Part shown: in pieces, positions 33,115-42,717 of the stretch
Position numbering within the stretch: the first letter of the stretch is position 1
Layout: every line of letters starts with the position of its first letter
NCBI RefSeq assembly: GCF_031085175.1
Contig: NZ_JAVHUY010000004.1
Span: forward strand, 62,001 to 126,000
Length of the DNA stretch: 64,000 nucleotides
DNA from: Phytohabitans maris
Lineage (GTDB): Bacteria > Actinomycetota > Actinomycetes > Mycobacteriales > Micromonosporaceae
Reading direction: 5' to 3'
The notes under the pieces: model-generated
What the model saw: only the letters and a program-made list of their open reading frames with translations
Told to the model about the DNA's origin: nothing
The model's database searches: none
Made by a program: the position numbers and the translations under genes

Positions 33115-34649
33115 TGAGTGACGGTACGGCTCCGGTCCTCGAGGCCCGGGGAATCTCGAAAGGGTTCCCCGGCGTCCTCGCCCTGGACGGCGTGTCGTTC
33201 CGCCTCGCGGCGGGTGAGGTGCACGCCCTGGTCGGCGAGAACGGCGCCGGCAAGTCCACGCTGATCAAGGTGCTCACCGGCGTGCACCAGCCGGACCGGG
33301 GGGAGCTGCGCCTGCACGGCGGGCCGGTGTCGTTCGGCACCCCCCTCGACGCGCAGCGCGCCGGCATCTCGACCATCTACCAGGAGGTCAACCTCGTCCC
33401 GCAGATGAGCGTGGCGCACAACCTGCTGCTCGGGCGGGAGCCGCGCGGCCGGCTCGGGGTCATCGACACCGGCCAGCTGTACACGCAGGCCCGGCGGGTC
33501 ATGTCCCGCTACGGCATCCAGACGGACGTGCGGCGGCCGCTGCGCTCGCTCGGCATGGGCGCGCAGCAGATGGTCGCGCTGGCCCGCGCGGTCTCGATCG
33601 ACGCGCGGGTGGTCATCATGGACGAGCCCACCTCCGCCCTCGAACCGCGCGAGGTCGACACGCTGTTCGGCGTCATCGGCGACCTGCGCGCCGGCGGGAT
33701 CTCGGTGGTGTACGTCAGCCACCGCCTCGAAGAGCTGTACCGGATCTGCGACCAGGTCACCGTGCTCCGCGACGGGCGGGTCGCGCACACCGGCCCGCTC
33801 GCCGGGCTGGAGCGGGTCAAGCTGATCGCGCTGATGCTCGGCCGCGACACGGCGGACGTGCGGCTGCGCGGCCAGACCGAGTTCGCCGGCCGGCACACCG
33901 CGAAGAACGGGCAGCCGGTGGTCGAGGCCCGCGCGCTGTCCCGGCGCCACCAGCTCCACGACGTCTCCATCCGGGTACGCCCCGGCGAGGTGGTCGGGCT
34001 CGGCGGGCTGCTCGGCGCCGGGCGCAGCGAGACCGCGAAGGCGATCGCCGGCGCGCTCCCCTTCGACGGCGGGGCGGTGGTCGTCGCCGGCCACGCGCTG
34101 CGCAAGGGCTCGCCGGCCGCCGCGATCCGGGCCGGCGCCAGCCTGCTGCCCGAGGACCGCAAGGCCGAGGGGATCGTGCCGACGATGTCCGTCCGCGACA
34201 ACATCGCGCTCGCCGCGCTGCCCCGCCTCTCCCGCGCCGGCATCGTCTCCGAGGCCCGCGTCGACCGGGTCGTGCAGACGCTGATGAAGCGGTTGCGGAT
34301 CAAGGCGACCAGCCCGCACCAGAAGGTCTCCGAGCTCTCCGGCGGCAACCAGCAGAAGGTGCTGCTCGCCCGCTCCCTCGCCACCGGCGCCAAGGTGCTG
34401 CTGCTGGACGAGCCGACCCGGGGCATCGACGTCGGCGCCAAGGCCGAGGTGCAGGCGCTCATCGACGAGCTCGCCGCCGAAGGGCTGGGCGTGCTGCTCA
34501 TCTCCTCCGACCTGGAGGAGCTGGTCGAGGGTTCGGACCGGGTCGTGGTGCTCCGCGACGGCGCGGTCGTCGGGGAGCTCTCCGGCGACGAGGTGACCGA
34601 GGAGGCGATCATGAGAGCGATCGCGGACGGGGGAGGGGTCGATGGCTGA
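33114..34649 (+). CDS. Furanose ABC transporter ATP-binding protein (YtfR/RbsA type)
   Basis: Two-domain ATPase of 511 aa. Domain 1: Walker A GENGAGKST, then MGAQQMVALARAVS and VVIMDEPTSALEP. Domain 2: degenerate GLLGAGRSETAKA, LSGGNQQKVLLARSL and LLLDEPTRGIDVG. This is the standard sugar-importer layout with one asymmetric polypeptide energising both permeases. The start overlaps the binding-protein stop by one base and the end overlaps the next start by 8 bp, so translation is coupled along the operon. It is a close homologue of the orphan ATPase at 29394-30893. Confidence 0.93.
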   Translation: MSDGTAPVLEARGISKGFPGVLALDGVSFRLAAGEVHALVGENGAGKSTLIKVLTGVHQPDRGELRLHGGPVSFGTPLDAQRAGISTIYQEVNLVPQMSVAHNLLLGREPRGRLGVIDTGQLYTQARRVMSRYGIQTDVRRPLRSLGMGAQQMVALARAVSIDARVVIMDEPTSALEPREVDTLFGVIGDLRAGGISVVYVSHRLEELYRICDQVTVLRDGRVAHTGPLAGLERVKLIALMLGRDTADVRLRGQTEFAGRHTAKNGQPVVEARALSRRHQLHDVSIRVRPGEVVGLGGLLGAGRSETAKAIAGALPFDGGAVVVAGHALRKGSPAAAIRAGASLLPEDRKAEGIVPTMSVRDNIALAALPRLSRAGIVSEARVDRVVQTLMKRLRIKATSPHQKVSELSGGNQQKVLLARSLATGAKVLLLDEPTRGIDVGAKAEVQALIDELAAEGLGVLLISSDLEELVEGSDRVVVLRDGAVVGELSGDEVTEEAIMRAIADGGGVDG

Positions 34650-35607
34650 GACGGCCGGCACCCTCCCGAAGCCGCTCGGCGGCCGCACCCGCACGCTCGC
34701 CTGGCTCCAGCGGTACGGCGTCTACGCCTCGGTGCTCGCGCTGCTGCTGTTCAACGTGGCGTTCACCCCGCACTTCCTCGAGGTCGCCAACTTTCGCACC
34801 CAGCTCATCCAGGTCGCGCCGATCGTCATCGTCTCGCTCGGCATGGCGCTGGTCATCGGTACCGAGGGGATCGACCTCTCGGTCGGCTCGGTGATGGCGC
34901 TGTCGTCGGCGATGGTGGTGCTCTACCTCGGGTACGGCGCGCCGGTCGCGATCGTCGCCGCGCTGGTCGCCGGCGCCGCGGTCGGCGCCGGCGGGGGAGC
35001 CCTGGTCGCGTACGCCGGGGTGCAGCCGATCGTCGCCACGCTCGCGCTGCTGGTCGGCATCCGGGGCCTGGCCAACGTGCTGGTCCCGCAGCTCACCGAG
35101 TTTCGCAACCCGGCGCTGATCACCCTGGGCAGCCGCTCGGTCCTCGGGCTGCCGCTCGTGGTGATCATCGCCGCGGTGCTCACCGCCGTCGTGGCGTTCC
35201 TCGTCAAACGCACCATCTTCGGCCGGCAGCTGGTCGCCGTCGGCGGCAACCGGGCCGCCGCCAAGCTTTCCGGCCTTCCGGTACGCCGCATCCTGGTCGC
35301 CGTGTACGTCCTGAGTGGACTGCTCGCGGCCGTCGCCGGCGTGCTCGCCACCGCCCGCCTCCAGGCCAGCGACCCCACCTCGCTCGGCCTGCTGATGGAG
35401 CTCTCCGCGATCACCGCCGTGGTGGTCGGCGGCACCCCGCTGACCGGCGGGCGGGTGCGGGTGCTCGGCACGGTCATGGGCGCGCTGCTCATCCAGCTGC
35501 TCCAGGCCACGCTCATCAAGCACAACCTGCCGCAGTCCTGGACCCAGATGGTCCAGGCGGTCATCATCCTGGCCGCCGTCTACGCCGCCCGGGGGAGGAA
35601 GAAGTGA
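34642..35607 (+). CDS. Furanose ABC transporter permease (YtfT-like)
   Basis: Integral membrane permease of 321 aa with eight to ten hydrophobic helices and the BPD_transp_2 signature region (EGIDLSVGSVMALSSAMV at about 74-91, then ITAVVVGGTPLTGGRVRVLG near the C-terminus). Family members of this type import ribose, xylose or galactofuranose. It overlaps the ATPase by 8 bp and the next permease by 4 bp. The paired, non-identical permease that follows is the arrangement of the ytf galactofuranose importer. Confidence 0.92.
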   Translation: MAETAGTLPKPLGGRTRTLAWLQRYGVYASVLALLLFNVAFTPHFLEVANFRTQLIQVAPIVIVSLGMALVIGTEGIDLSVGSVMALSSAMVVLYLGYGAPVAIVAALVAGAAVGAGGGALVAYAGVQPIVATLALLVGIRGLANVLVPQLTEFRNPALITLGSRSVLGLPLVVIIAAVLTAVVAFLVKRTIFGRQLVAVGGNRAAAKLSGLPVRRILVAVYVLSGLLAAVAGVLATARLQASDPTSLGLLMELSAITAVVVGGTPLTGGRVRVLGTVMGALLIQLLQATLIKHNLPQSWTQMVQAVIILAAVYAARGRKK

Positions 35608-36593
35608 GCGTTGCCGTCGAGGCGCCTCCGGCCACGCCGGCCAAGGGGGAACGGGCCAGCCAGATCGTCCAGCACCACGGCGCCCTCATGGTGCTCGCCG
35701 CGACCGTCCTGGTTGGAGCGATCGCGTTCGACTCGTTCGCCACCCCGCAGAACGCGGCGAACATCGCGGTCTCCTCGTCGTTCGTCGCCATCATCGCGAT
35801 CGGCATGACCTTCGTCATCATCAGCGGCGGCATCGACCTGTCGGTCGGCTCGTCGTTCGTGCTCGCCGGCGTGCTCGCCGCCTACGGCTCCCGGTACGGG
35901 GTGCTCGCCGCGCTGCTGCTCCCGCTCGCCGTCTGCGGACTCATCGGCCTGGTCCAGGGGCTGATCGTGGCGCGCACCGGGATGGCCCCGTTCATCGTCA
36001 CGCTCGCCGGGCTGCTCGGCATGCGCGGGCTCATGCTCGCCGTCTCCGGCGAGGGCGCCAACACCTACCTGGTCGAGGACGACGCGTTCGCCGCGCTCGG
36101 CCAGGCGTCGTTCCTCGGCCTCACCGTGCCGGTCTACATCACGCTCGGCCTCTTCCTGCTCGGCGCGATCCTGTTGCAGCGCACCGGTTTCGGGCAGAGC
36201 GTCTACGCGATCGGCGGCAACGAGGAGGCGGCCGCGCTGATGGGCGTACCGGTCGCGCGGGTGAAGACCCTCGTGTACCTCGTCTCCGGCCTGCTCGCCG
36301 GCCTCGCCGGCGCCCTCAACGCGGCCCGGCTCTCGTCCGGCGTCACCATCCTCGGGGTCGGCCTGGAGCTGGACGTCATCGCCGCCGTCGTCATCGGCGG
36401 CACCCTGCTCACCGGCGGCGCCGGCGGGCTCACCGGCACGATGGCCGGCGTGCTGCTGCTCGGCGTCATCCAGAGCCTCATCAACCAGGTCGGCACGCTC
36501 ACCTCCTCGTTCCAGCAGGTCGTCAGCGGTGCCTTCCTCGCGCTCGTCGTCGTGGTGCAGCGCGTCCTGCACCGCGCCCAGCGCCTGTCCTGA
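35604..36593 (+). CDS. Furanose ABC transporter permease (YjfF-like)
   Basis: Second permease, 329 aa, with the same fold: IAIGMTFVIISGGIDLSVGSSFVLAGV, GLIVARTGMAPFIVTLAGLLGMRG, and DVIAAVVIGGTLLTGGAGGLTGT. GTG start overlapping the previous stop (GTGA). It presumably forms a heterodimer with the preceding permease. The operon continues after 50 bp with the GH127-like gene, so importer and extracellular hydrolases are likely expressed together. Confidence 0.92.
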   Translation: MSVAVEAPPATPAKGERASQIVQHHGALMVLAATVLVGAIAFDSFATPQNAANIAVSSSFVAIIAIGMTFVIISGGIDLSVGSSFVLAGVLAAYGSRYGVLAALLLPLAVCGLIGLVQGLIVARTGMAPFIVTLAGLLGMRGLMLAVSGEGANTYLVEDDAFAALGQASFLGLTVPVYITLGLFLLGAILLQRTGFGQSVYAIGGNEEAAALMGVPVARVKTLVYLVSGLLAGLAGALNAARLSSGVTILGVGLELDVIAAVVIGGTLLTGGAGGLTGTMAGVLLLGVIQSLINQVGTLTSSFQQVVSGAFLALVVVVQRVLHRAQRLS

Positions 36594-36643
36594 CCCGATC
36601 TCGCCCGCTGCGGTGGCGGAGCTCTACCCGAAGGGATCCGGAC

Positions 36644-39421
36644 ATGTCCATAAATCGACGTCAGCTCCTGATGGGAGCGGCCGCGCTGCCGCTGGCGGGT
36701 ACCTTCCCGGTGAACCGGGCGCCGCTGCGCCCGGCCGCCTATCTGCGCCTCCCACCCGGCGCGGTGCGGGCGCGGGGCTGGCTGAGCACTCAGTTGGCCC
36801 GCCAGGTGACCGGGCTCAACGGCCGCCTCGACCAGGCCTCCCACTTCCTGCGCTACGGGAGCACCGGCTGGACCGACCCGTCGCTGGGCGGCTGGGAGGA
36901 GGTGCCGTACTGGCTGCGCGGCCTCGTCGACCTCGGCTACGTCACCGGCGACCCCACCGTCCTCGACACGGCCCGGCGCTGGATGGAGGGCGTGCTCGCC
37001 ACCCAGGCCGCAGACGGCTTCTTCGGCCCTTCCGCGCTGCGCACGTCGCTCAACGGGCACGCCGACCTGTGGCCGCACATGCCGATGCTGCACGCGCTCC
37101 GCTCGCACGCCGAGTACACCGGCGACACCCGGGTCGAGGCGTTCCTGACCCGCTTCTTCCAGTACACGAACGCCCAGCCGGCCGCGGTCTTCCGGGACGG
37201 CTGGGGCACCTGGCGGTGGGGCGACACGATCGACGTCGTCTACTGGCTCTACAACCGCACCGGCGACGGGTTCCTGCTCGACCTGGTGCGCAGGATCCAC
37301 GCCAACGCGGCCAGCTGGAGCGGCGGCCTGCCCAACTTCCACAACGTGAACGTCGCCCAGGGCTTCCGCGAGCCGGCCCAGTTCTGGGTGCTGTCCGGAG
37401 TGGACGCCGACCGGGCCGCCACCTACGACCTGTACGACGCGATCCAGCGGGACTACGGGCAGTTCCCGGGCGGCGGCTTCGCCGGTGACGAGAACATGCG
37501 GCCCGCGCTGGTCGACCCGCGGCAGGGCTTCGAGACCTGCGGGATCGTCGAGTACATGCTCAGCCACGAGATCCTCACCCGGATCACCGGCGACCCGGTG
37601 TGGGGCGACCGGACCGAGGAGCTCGCGTTCAACTCGCTGCCGGCCGCGCTCGACCCGTCCGGCCGGGCCGTCCACTATGTCACCAGCGCCAACAGCGTCG
37701 ACCTCGACAACGCCGCCAAGACGCAGGGGCAGTACAGCAACGCGTTCGCCATGCAGTCGTACCGGGCCGGCGTCGACCAGTACCGCTGCTGCCCGCACAA
37801 CTACGGCATGGGCTGGCCGTACTACGTGGAGGAGATGTGGCTGTCTACACCGGACGGCGGCCTCTGCGCGGCGCTGCTCGGCCCGTCCACGGTGACCGCC
37901 CGGGTCGGCACCGGCGTCCCCGTCACGGTTACCGAGGAGACCGGCTACCCGTTCACCGACACGGTCACGTTCCGGCTGCGGACACCCTCGGCGGTCGGCT
38001 TCCCCTTCTCCGCGCGGATCCCGGGCTGGTGCCTCGACCCCGAGCTGCGGATCAACGGCGCGGTCGTGGCCGCCGGACCCGGGCCGCGCTACGTGACCGT
38101 CCACCGCACCTGGCAGGACGGCGACACCATCACGCTGCGGCTGCCGATGCGGCCGGTCGTGCGCACCTGGCCGCGCCAGCACAACGCGGTCTCCGTCCAC
38201 TATGGCGCGCTCGCGTTCTCGCTCCGGATCGGTGAGGAGTGGGTGCGGACCGGCGGCACCGACCAGTTCCCGGAGTACGACGTGCACGCCGGCTCGCCGT
38301 GGAACTACGGGCTCGTGCCCGGCGTGCCGATCGCGGTCACCACCGGCGGCAGCCTCACCGACCCGTTCACGGTGGCGAACGCGCCGGTCCTGCTCACCGC
38401 GAGCGGGCAGCGGATCGCCGCGTGGCAGGCCGACCAGCAGCGGGTCGCCGCCCCGCTCCAGGACGGACCGGTCGCCTCGACCGCCCCGGTCGAGCAGGTC
38501 ACGCTCGTCCCGATGGGCGCGGCCCGGCTCCGGGTCACCAGCTTCCCGCAGACCGGCGGCACCCGCGCGTGGCGGCGCCCGGGTGCCGCCTTCCGGATCT
38601 GGAACAAGCACTCGGGCAAGGTGCTCGGCGTCGACCGCATGTCCGTCGACGACTCGGCGAACGTGGTCCAGTTCGCCGACAACGGCACGGCCGACCACCT
38701 CTGGCGGATCCTCGACGCCGGCGGTGGCTTCGTGAAGCTCCAGTGCGCCAACTCGGGCAAGGTGCTGGCCGTCGAGGGCATGTCGACGGCGAACTCGGCC
38801 CGGGTGCAGCAGTTCGCCGATGTGGGTACGGCGGACCAGAGGTGGCAGCTCGTCGACAGCGGCGACGGCCACTTCCGCCTGCGCAACCTCGGTTCTGGGA
38901 AGGTGCTCGGGGTCGCCGGCATGTCCACGGCGGACTCGGCGCAGGTGGTGCAGTACGACGACAACGGGACCGCCGACCACGAGTGGCGGCTCGTACCCGA
39001 CGGCCCGGTCAAGATCCTGAACGGGCACTCGGGAAAGGTGCTCGCGGTGGAGGGCATGTCCACAGTGAACTCCGCGCGGGTGCAGCAGTACGCGGACACC
39101 GGTACTCCCGACCACGTCTGGACGTTCCTCCCGTCCGGCGACGGGTGGTACCGGATCCGCAACCAGCACTCCGGCAAGGTGCTGGCCGTACACGGCATGT
39201 CCACGGCCGACTCGGCGCAGGTGGTGCAGTACGACGACAACGGCACCGCCGACCACGAGTGGCGGCTGCGGGTGGTCGCCGGCGGCCCGGGTACCTTGCG
39301 GATCCAGAACCGGCACTCCGGCAAGGTGCTGGCCGTACACGGCATGTCCACGTCGGACTCGGCGAACGTGGAGCAGTACCAGGACAACGGCACCCCCGAC
39401 CACAACTGGTCGATCCTCTGA
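36644..39421 (+). CDS. Secreted GH127-like beta-L-arabinofuranosidase with six ricin-type repeats
   Basis: Exported enzyme of 925 aa with a Tat-like leader (NRRQLLMGAAALPLAG). The catalytic part (former DUF1680, alpha/alpha barrel plus beta domains) carries the zinc/thiolate residues expected for GH127: Glu297 and Cys299 in FETCGIVEYM, and Cys382-Cys383 in YRCCPHNYG, where a Cys acts as nucleophile in characterised members. Residues about 645-925 form six repeats of ~45 residues with SGKVLxVxGMS and ADHxWxL cores, equal to two ricin-type beta-trefoils (CBM13-like). It follows the furanose importer by 50 bp. GH146 is an alternative family with the same residues. Confidence 0.88.
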   Translation: MSINRRQLLMGAAALPLAGTFPVNRAPLRPAAYLRLPPGAVRARGWLSTQLARQVTGLNGRLDQASHFLRYGSTGWTDPSLGGWEEVPYWLRGLVDLGYVTGDPTVLDTARRWMEGVLATQAADGFFGPSALRTSLNGHADLWPHMPMLHALRSHAEYTGDTRVEAFLTRFFQYTNAQPAAVFRDGWGTWRWGDTIDVVYWLYNRTGDGFLLDLVRRIHANAASWSGGLPNFHNVNVAQGFREPAQFWVLSGVDADRAATYDLYDAIQRDYGQFPGGGFAGDENMRPALVDPRQGFETCGIVEYMLSHEILTRITGDPVWGDRTEELAFNSLPAALDPSGRAVHYVTSANSVDLDNAAKTQGQYSNAFAMQSYRAGVDQYRCCPHNYGMGWPYYVEEMWLSTPDGGLCAALLGPSTVTARVGTGVPVTVTEETGYPFTDTVTFRLRTPSAVGFPFSARIPGWCLDPELRINGAVVAAGPGPRYVTVHRTWQDGDTITLRLPMRPVVRTWPRQHNAVSVHYGALAFSLRIGEEWVRTGGTDQFPEYDVHAGSPWNYGLVPGVPIAVTTGGSLTDPFTVANAPVLLTASGQRIAAWQADQQRVAAPLQDGPVASTAPVEQVTLVPMGAARLRVTSFPQTGGTRAWRRPGAAFRIWNKHSGKVLGVDRMSVDDSANVVQFADNGTADHLWRILDAGGGFVKLQCANSGKVLAVEGMSTANSARVQQFADVGTADQRWQLVDSGDGHFRLRNLGSGKVLGVAGMSTADSAQVVQYDDNGTADHEWRLVPDGPVKILNGHSGKVLAVEGMSTVNSARVQQYADTGTPDHVWTFLPSGDGWYRIRNQHSGKVLAVHGMSTADSAQVVQYDDNGTADHEWRLRVVAGGPGTLRIQNRHSGKVLAVHGMSTSDSANVEQYQDNGTPDHNWSIL

Positions 39422-39444
39422 GGCTCGTTTCGTTAAGGACGCCC

Positions 39445-41769
39445 ATGAGACCCTTGTTCGCGGCCATCATCCTGGTCGCCGGCCTGCTGGCGGTCCCATC
39501 GCCGGCGCAGGCCGCCCCCGCGAAGACACCCCCGCTCACCACCCCCTGGACCGCCCAGGCACTCAACGGCACCCCCCTGCCGGAGTACCCCCGCCCGCAG
39601 ATGACCCGCCCCGACTGGCTCAACCTCAACGGCGAGTGGCAGCTGCGGCAGTCGACCACCAACGACGCCCCGCAGTTCAACACCACCCTGCCCGAGCGGG
39701 TCAACGTGCCGTTTCCGGTCGAGTCCGCCCTCTCCGGCGTGATGCGCGCGGCGAACGACAACCGCAACTACCTCTTCTACCGCCGTACGTTCACGGTGCC
39801 GGCGGGCTGGTCCGGCCGGCGGGTGCAGTTGCACTTCGGTGCCGTCGACTGGCAGGCCACCGTGTGGGTCAACGGCGCCCAGGTCGGTACGCACAGCGGC
39901 GGCTACGACGCCTTCACGTTCGACATCACACCGCAGCTGGGCGGCGGCACCAACGAGCTGGTCGTGAAGGTGTGGGACCCGAGCGACACCCGCCAGAACG
40001 GCAGCCTCCCGCCGATCGGCAAGCAGACCAAGACGCCGAACGGCATCTTCTACACGCCGAGCTCCGGCATCTGGCAGACGGTGTGGCTGGAGCCGACCCC
40101 GGTGTCGTCGATCAGCGGCGTGGACCTGCGCCCCAACCTGGCCGACAACACGATCCGGGTACGCGTCCTGACCCGCGGCGACGTGGCCGGGCACAGCGTG
40201 CTCGCCGAGGCACTGAACGGCGGTACGGCCGTCGGCAGCGCCACCGGCGGCTTCGCCGAGTTCGCCGTACCGGTGCCGAACGCCCGCCGCTGGACACCCG
40301 ACGACCCGTTCCTCTACAACCTGCGGGTGACCCTGCGAAACGCCTCCGGTGCGCAGGTCGACCAGACCACGCACTACTTCGGCATGCGGCAGATCGGCGT
40401 CGGCATGGTGAACGGCGTGCTCCGCCCGCTCCTCAATGGACAGTTCGTCTTCCAGACCGGCACGCTCGACCAGGGCTTCTGGCCGGACGGCGTCTACACC
40501 GCACCCACCGACGCCGCCCTCGCCTTCGACCTGCAGAAGCACAAGGACCTCGGCTTCAACATGGTCCGCAAGCACATCAAGGTGGAGCCGCAGCGCTGGT
40601 TCTACCACGCCGACCGGCTCGGACTGCTGGTGTGGCAGGACATCCCGTCGCTGACCGCGCAGGACGTCAACGCCGACAACGCCCAGCAGGCCCAGTTCGA
40701 GGCGGAGGCGCGGGAGATCGTCGACGAGCACCGCGGCTCCCCGGCGGTCGTCGCGTACACGATCTACAACGAGGGCTGGGGCGAGCGGGCCCTCGCCGAC
40801 ACCCAGCGCGTGGGCAACGCGGTCAAGGCGCAGGACCCGACCCGCCTCGTCAACGTCCACAGTGGCTACAACTGCTGCCAGTCGCTCGGCAACCCGGGCA
40901 ACGGCGACATCGACGACTGGCACATGTACCTCGGCCCCGCCTCGCCACTGCCGTCCGCCTCGCGGGTCGCGGTGCTCGGCGAGTTCGGCGGGCTCGGCCT
41001 GCACACGCCGGGACACGAGTGGAGCCCGAGCGGCGGCTTCTTCGCGTACGAGTGGCAGCCCGACTCGACCGCGCTCACCAACCGCTACGTGGGGCTCGTA
41101 CAGGGCGTGCAGAACCTGATGATCGGCAAAGGGCTGAGCGCCGCCGTGTACACGGAGATCACCGACCTGGAGGGGGAGCTGAACGGCTTCCTCACCTACG
41201 ACCGGCAGGTGGTGAAGATGGACCAGGCCCGGGTGCGGGCGGCGAACCAGGCGCTCGTCAACGCCTCCCGCGCCCTGCCGAGCACGGCCCGGGTCCAGCT
41301 TCCGGTGAACGCCCGGATCTCGTTCCAGGTCACCACTCCCGGCTACACCGACCGGTACCTGCGGCACCGGGACAGCCTCGCGTACACCGAGGTGGTGAAC
41401 GCGGCCAGCCCGGCGCTGCTGAAGAACGACGCCACGTACACGGTGCGGGCCGGCCTCGCCGACGGCGGCTGCTACTCGTTCGAGTCGGTCAACTACCCGG
41501 GCCAGTTCCTGCGCCACGCCAACTCGCGGGTGCAAAACTCGGTGAACGACGGGAGCGCGCTGCTGCGGGCCGACGCCACCTGGTGCGCGCGGAGCGGGCT
41601 GACCGGGAGCGGGGTGTCGCTGGAGTCCTACAACTACCGCGGCTCGTACCTGCGGCACGCGAACGCGGAGGTCTGGCTGAGCGACGGCTCAGGCGGCGCC
41701 GCCTGGAACTCGCCGACCCCGTGGGCGGCGGACGCGACCTGGAACGTCGCGGCGCCCTGGGCGCCGTAG
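39445..41769 (+). CDS. Secreted GH2-family glycosidase with AbfB/CBM42-like domain
   Basis: Exported protein of 774 aa with a signal peptide ending near AQAAPAK. GH2 sugar-binding (LNLNGEWQLRQS, FYRRTFTVPAGW, GAVDWQATVWVNG), immunoglobulin-like and TIM-barrel domains follow. KHKDLGFNMVRKHIKVEPQRWFY and YTIYNEGWGE carry the acid/base Glu of the NE motif, and VLGEFGGLG is the likely nucleophile region. Residues about 625-774 are an AbfB-like module (YTDRYLRHRDSLAYT, FESVNYPGQFLRHANS, LESYNYRGSYLRHAN), a CBM42 type that binds arabinofuranose side chains. Twenty-three bases separate it from the GH127 gene; a strong hairpin ends the operon. Confidence 0.9.
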   Translation: MRPLFAAIILVAGLLAVPSPAQAAPAKTPPLTTPWTAQALNGTPLPEYPRPQMTRPDWLNLNGEWQLRQSTTNDAPQFNTTLPERVNVPFPVESALSGVMRAANDNRNYLFYRRTFTVPAGWSGRRVQLHFGAVDWQATVWVNGAQVGTHSGGYDAFTFDITPQLGGGTNELVVKVWDPSDTRQNGSLPPIGKQTKTPNGIFYTPSSGIWQTVWLEPTPVSSISGVDLRPNLADNTIRVRVLTRGDVAGHSVLAEALNGGTAVGSATGGFAEFAVPVPNARRWTPDDPFLYNLRVTLRNASGAQVDQTTHYFGMRQIGVGMVNGVLRPLLNGQFVFQTGTLDQGFWPDGVYTAPTDAALAFDLQKHKDLGFNMVRKHIKVEPQRWFYHADRLGLLVWQDIPSLTAQDVNADNAQQAQFEAEAREIVDEHRGSPAVVAYTIYNEGWGERALADTQRVGNAVKAQDPTRLVNVHSGYNCCQSLGNPGNGDIDDWHMYLGPASPLPSASRVAVLGEFGGLGLHTPGHEWSPSGGFFAYEWQPDSTALTNRYVGLVQGVQNLMIGKGLSAAVYTEITDLEGELNGFLTYDRQVVKMDQARVRAANQALVNASRALPSTARVQLPVNARISFQVTTPGYTDRYLRHRDSLAYTEVVNAASPALLKNDATYTVRAGLADGGCYSFESVNYPGQFLRHANSRVQNSVNDGSALLRADATWCARSGLTGSGVSLESYNYRGSYLRHANAEVWLSDGSGGAAWNSPTPWAADATWNVAAPWAP

Positions 41770-41777
41770 CCCGACCA

Positions 41778-41810
41778 CCCGCCGCCCCGGCTGGTGACCG
41801 GGGCGGCGGG
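41778..41810. terminator. Bidirectional terminator after the sugar operon
   Basis: Perfect 13 bp stem (CCCGCCGCCCCGG at 41778-41790 with its complement at 41798-41810) and a 7 nt loop, placed between the convergent GH2 and SMP-30 genes. Confidence 0.8.
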
Positions 41811-41817
41811 TCCCTGC

Positions 41818-42717
41818 TCACGGATAGCGGCCGGCGGTCACGTTCAGCCGGATCGTGTAGACGGTGCTGGTGGCCGTGATGAACATGTCGTTGCGGCGCG
41901 GCCCGCCGAAGACGAGGTTGGCGACGACCTCCGGTACGAGCAGCTTGCCGATGAGCGTGCCGTCCGGCGCGAAGCAGTGCACCCCGTCGTGCGCGGAGAT
42001 CCAGACGTTGCCCCGGTGGTCGAGGCGCATGCCGTCGAAGCTCCCGGCCGTACAGGTCGCGAAGACGTCGCCACCTTTCAGCGTCCCGTTTTCGGTGACG
42101 TCGAAGACCCGGACGTGCTTCGACCGGGTGTCCACGATGTACAGCTGGCGCTCGTCCAATGTGAACGCCAGCCCGTTCGGCCGGACGAAGTCGCCGGCCA
42201 CCAGCCGCACCTCGGCGCTGGCTGGGTCGACCCGGTAGACGTTGCAGGCGCCGATCTCGCTCTCCGCCTGGTAGCCCTCGTAGTCGCTGTCGATCCCGTA
42301 GCTCGGGTCGGTGAACCAGATCGAGCCGTCCGCGCGCTCCACCACATCGTTCGGGCTGTTGAGCCGCTTGCCCCGGTACCGGTCGGCGAGCACGGTGACC
42401 GAGCCGTCGTGCTCGGTGCGGGTCACCCGCCGGTTGCCGTGCTCGCAGGTGACCAGCCGCCCCTGCCGGTCGACGGTGTTGCCGTTGGCGTACCCGGACG
42501 GGGCGCGGAAGACGCCCACCGCCCCGGTCGTCTCGTCCCACCGCAGCATCTGGTTGTTGGGGATGTCGCTGAAGACGAGGTACCGCCCGGCGGCGAAGTA
42601 GGCCGGCCCCTCCAGCCAGCGGCCGCCCGCGTGCAGGCGGGTGAGGAAGGCGTCGCCGCCGTACCCCGTGAAGCGCTCGTCCAGGACCTCGAAGCGTGCC
42701 TCCACCTTGTCGTTCAT
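41818..42717 (-). CDS. SMP-30/gluconolactonase family protein
   Basis: Six-bladed beta-propeller protein of 299 aa, probably a sugar lactonase. Metal-site elements: the Glu in RWLEGPAYF, the Asn in LNSPNDVV, RPNGLAFTLDERQLYIVDT and the Asp region FDGMRLDHRGNVWISAHDG. No signal peptide, so cytoplasmic. The ATG overlaps the UvrA-paralogue stop by 4 bp, so it is coupled to a DNA-repair-type gene rather than to the sugar operon that converges on it. A sugar-lactone role would fit the neighbouring furanose locus, but the strand argues against co-regulation. Confidence 0.88.
   Translation of the reverse strand: MNDKVEARFEVLDERFTGYGGDAFLTRLHAGGRWLEGPAYFAAGRYLVFSDIPNNQMLRWDETTGAVGVFRAPSGYANGNTVDRQGRLVTCEHGNRRVTRTEHDGSVTVLADRYRGKRLNSPNDVVERADGSIWFTDPSYGIDSDYEGYQAESEIGACNVYRVDPASAEVRLVAGDFVRPNGLAFTLDERQLYIVDTRSKHVRVFDVTENGTLKGGDVFATCTAGSFDGMRLDHRGNVWISAHDGVHCFAPDGTLIGKLLVPEVVANLVFGGPRRNDMFITATSTVYTIRLNVTAGRYP

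Noticed and set aside
38239-39444. N-terminal extension of the GH2 gene into the GH127 gene
   Set aside because: The extension is a shadow of the ricin-repeat region; a signal peptide begins exactly at ATG 39445.
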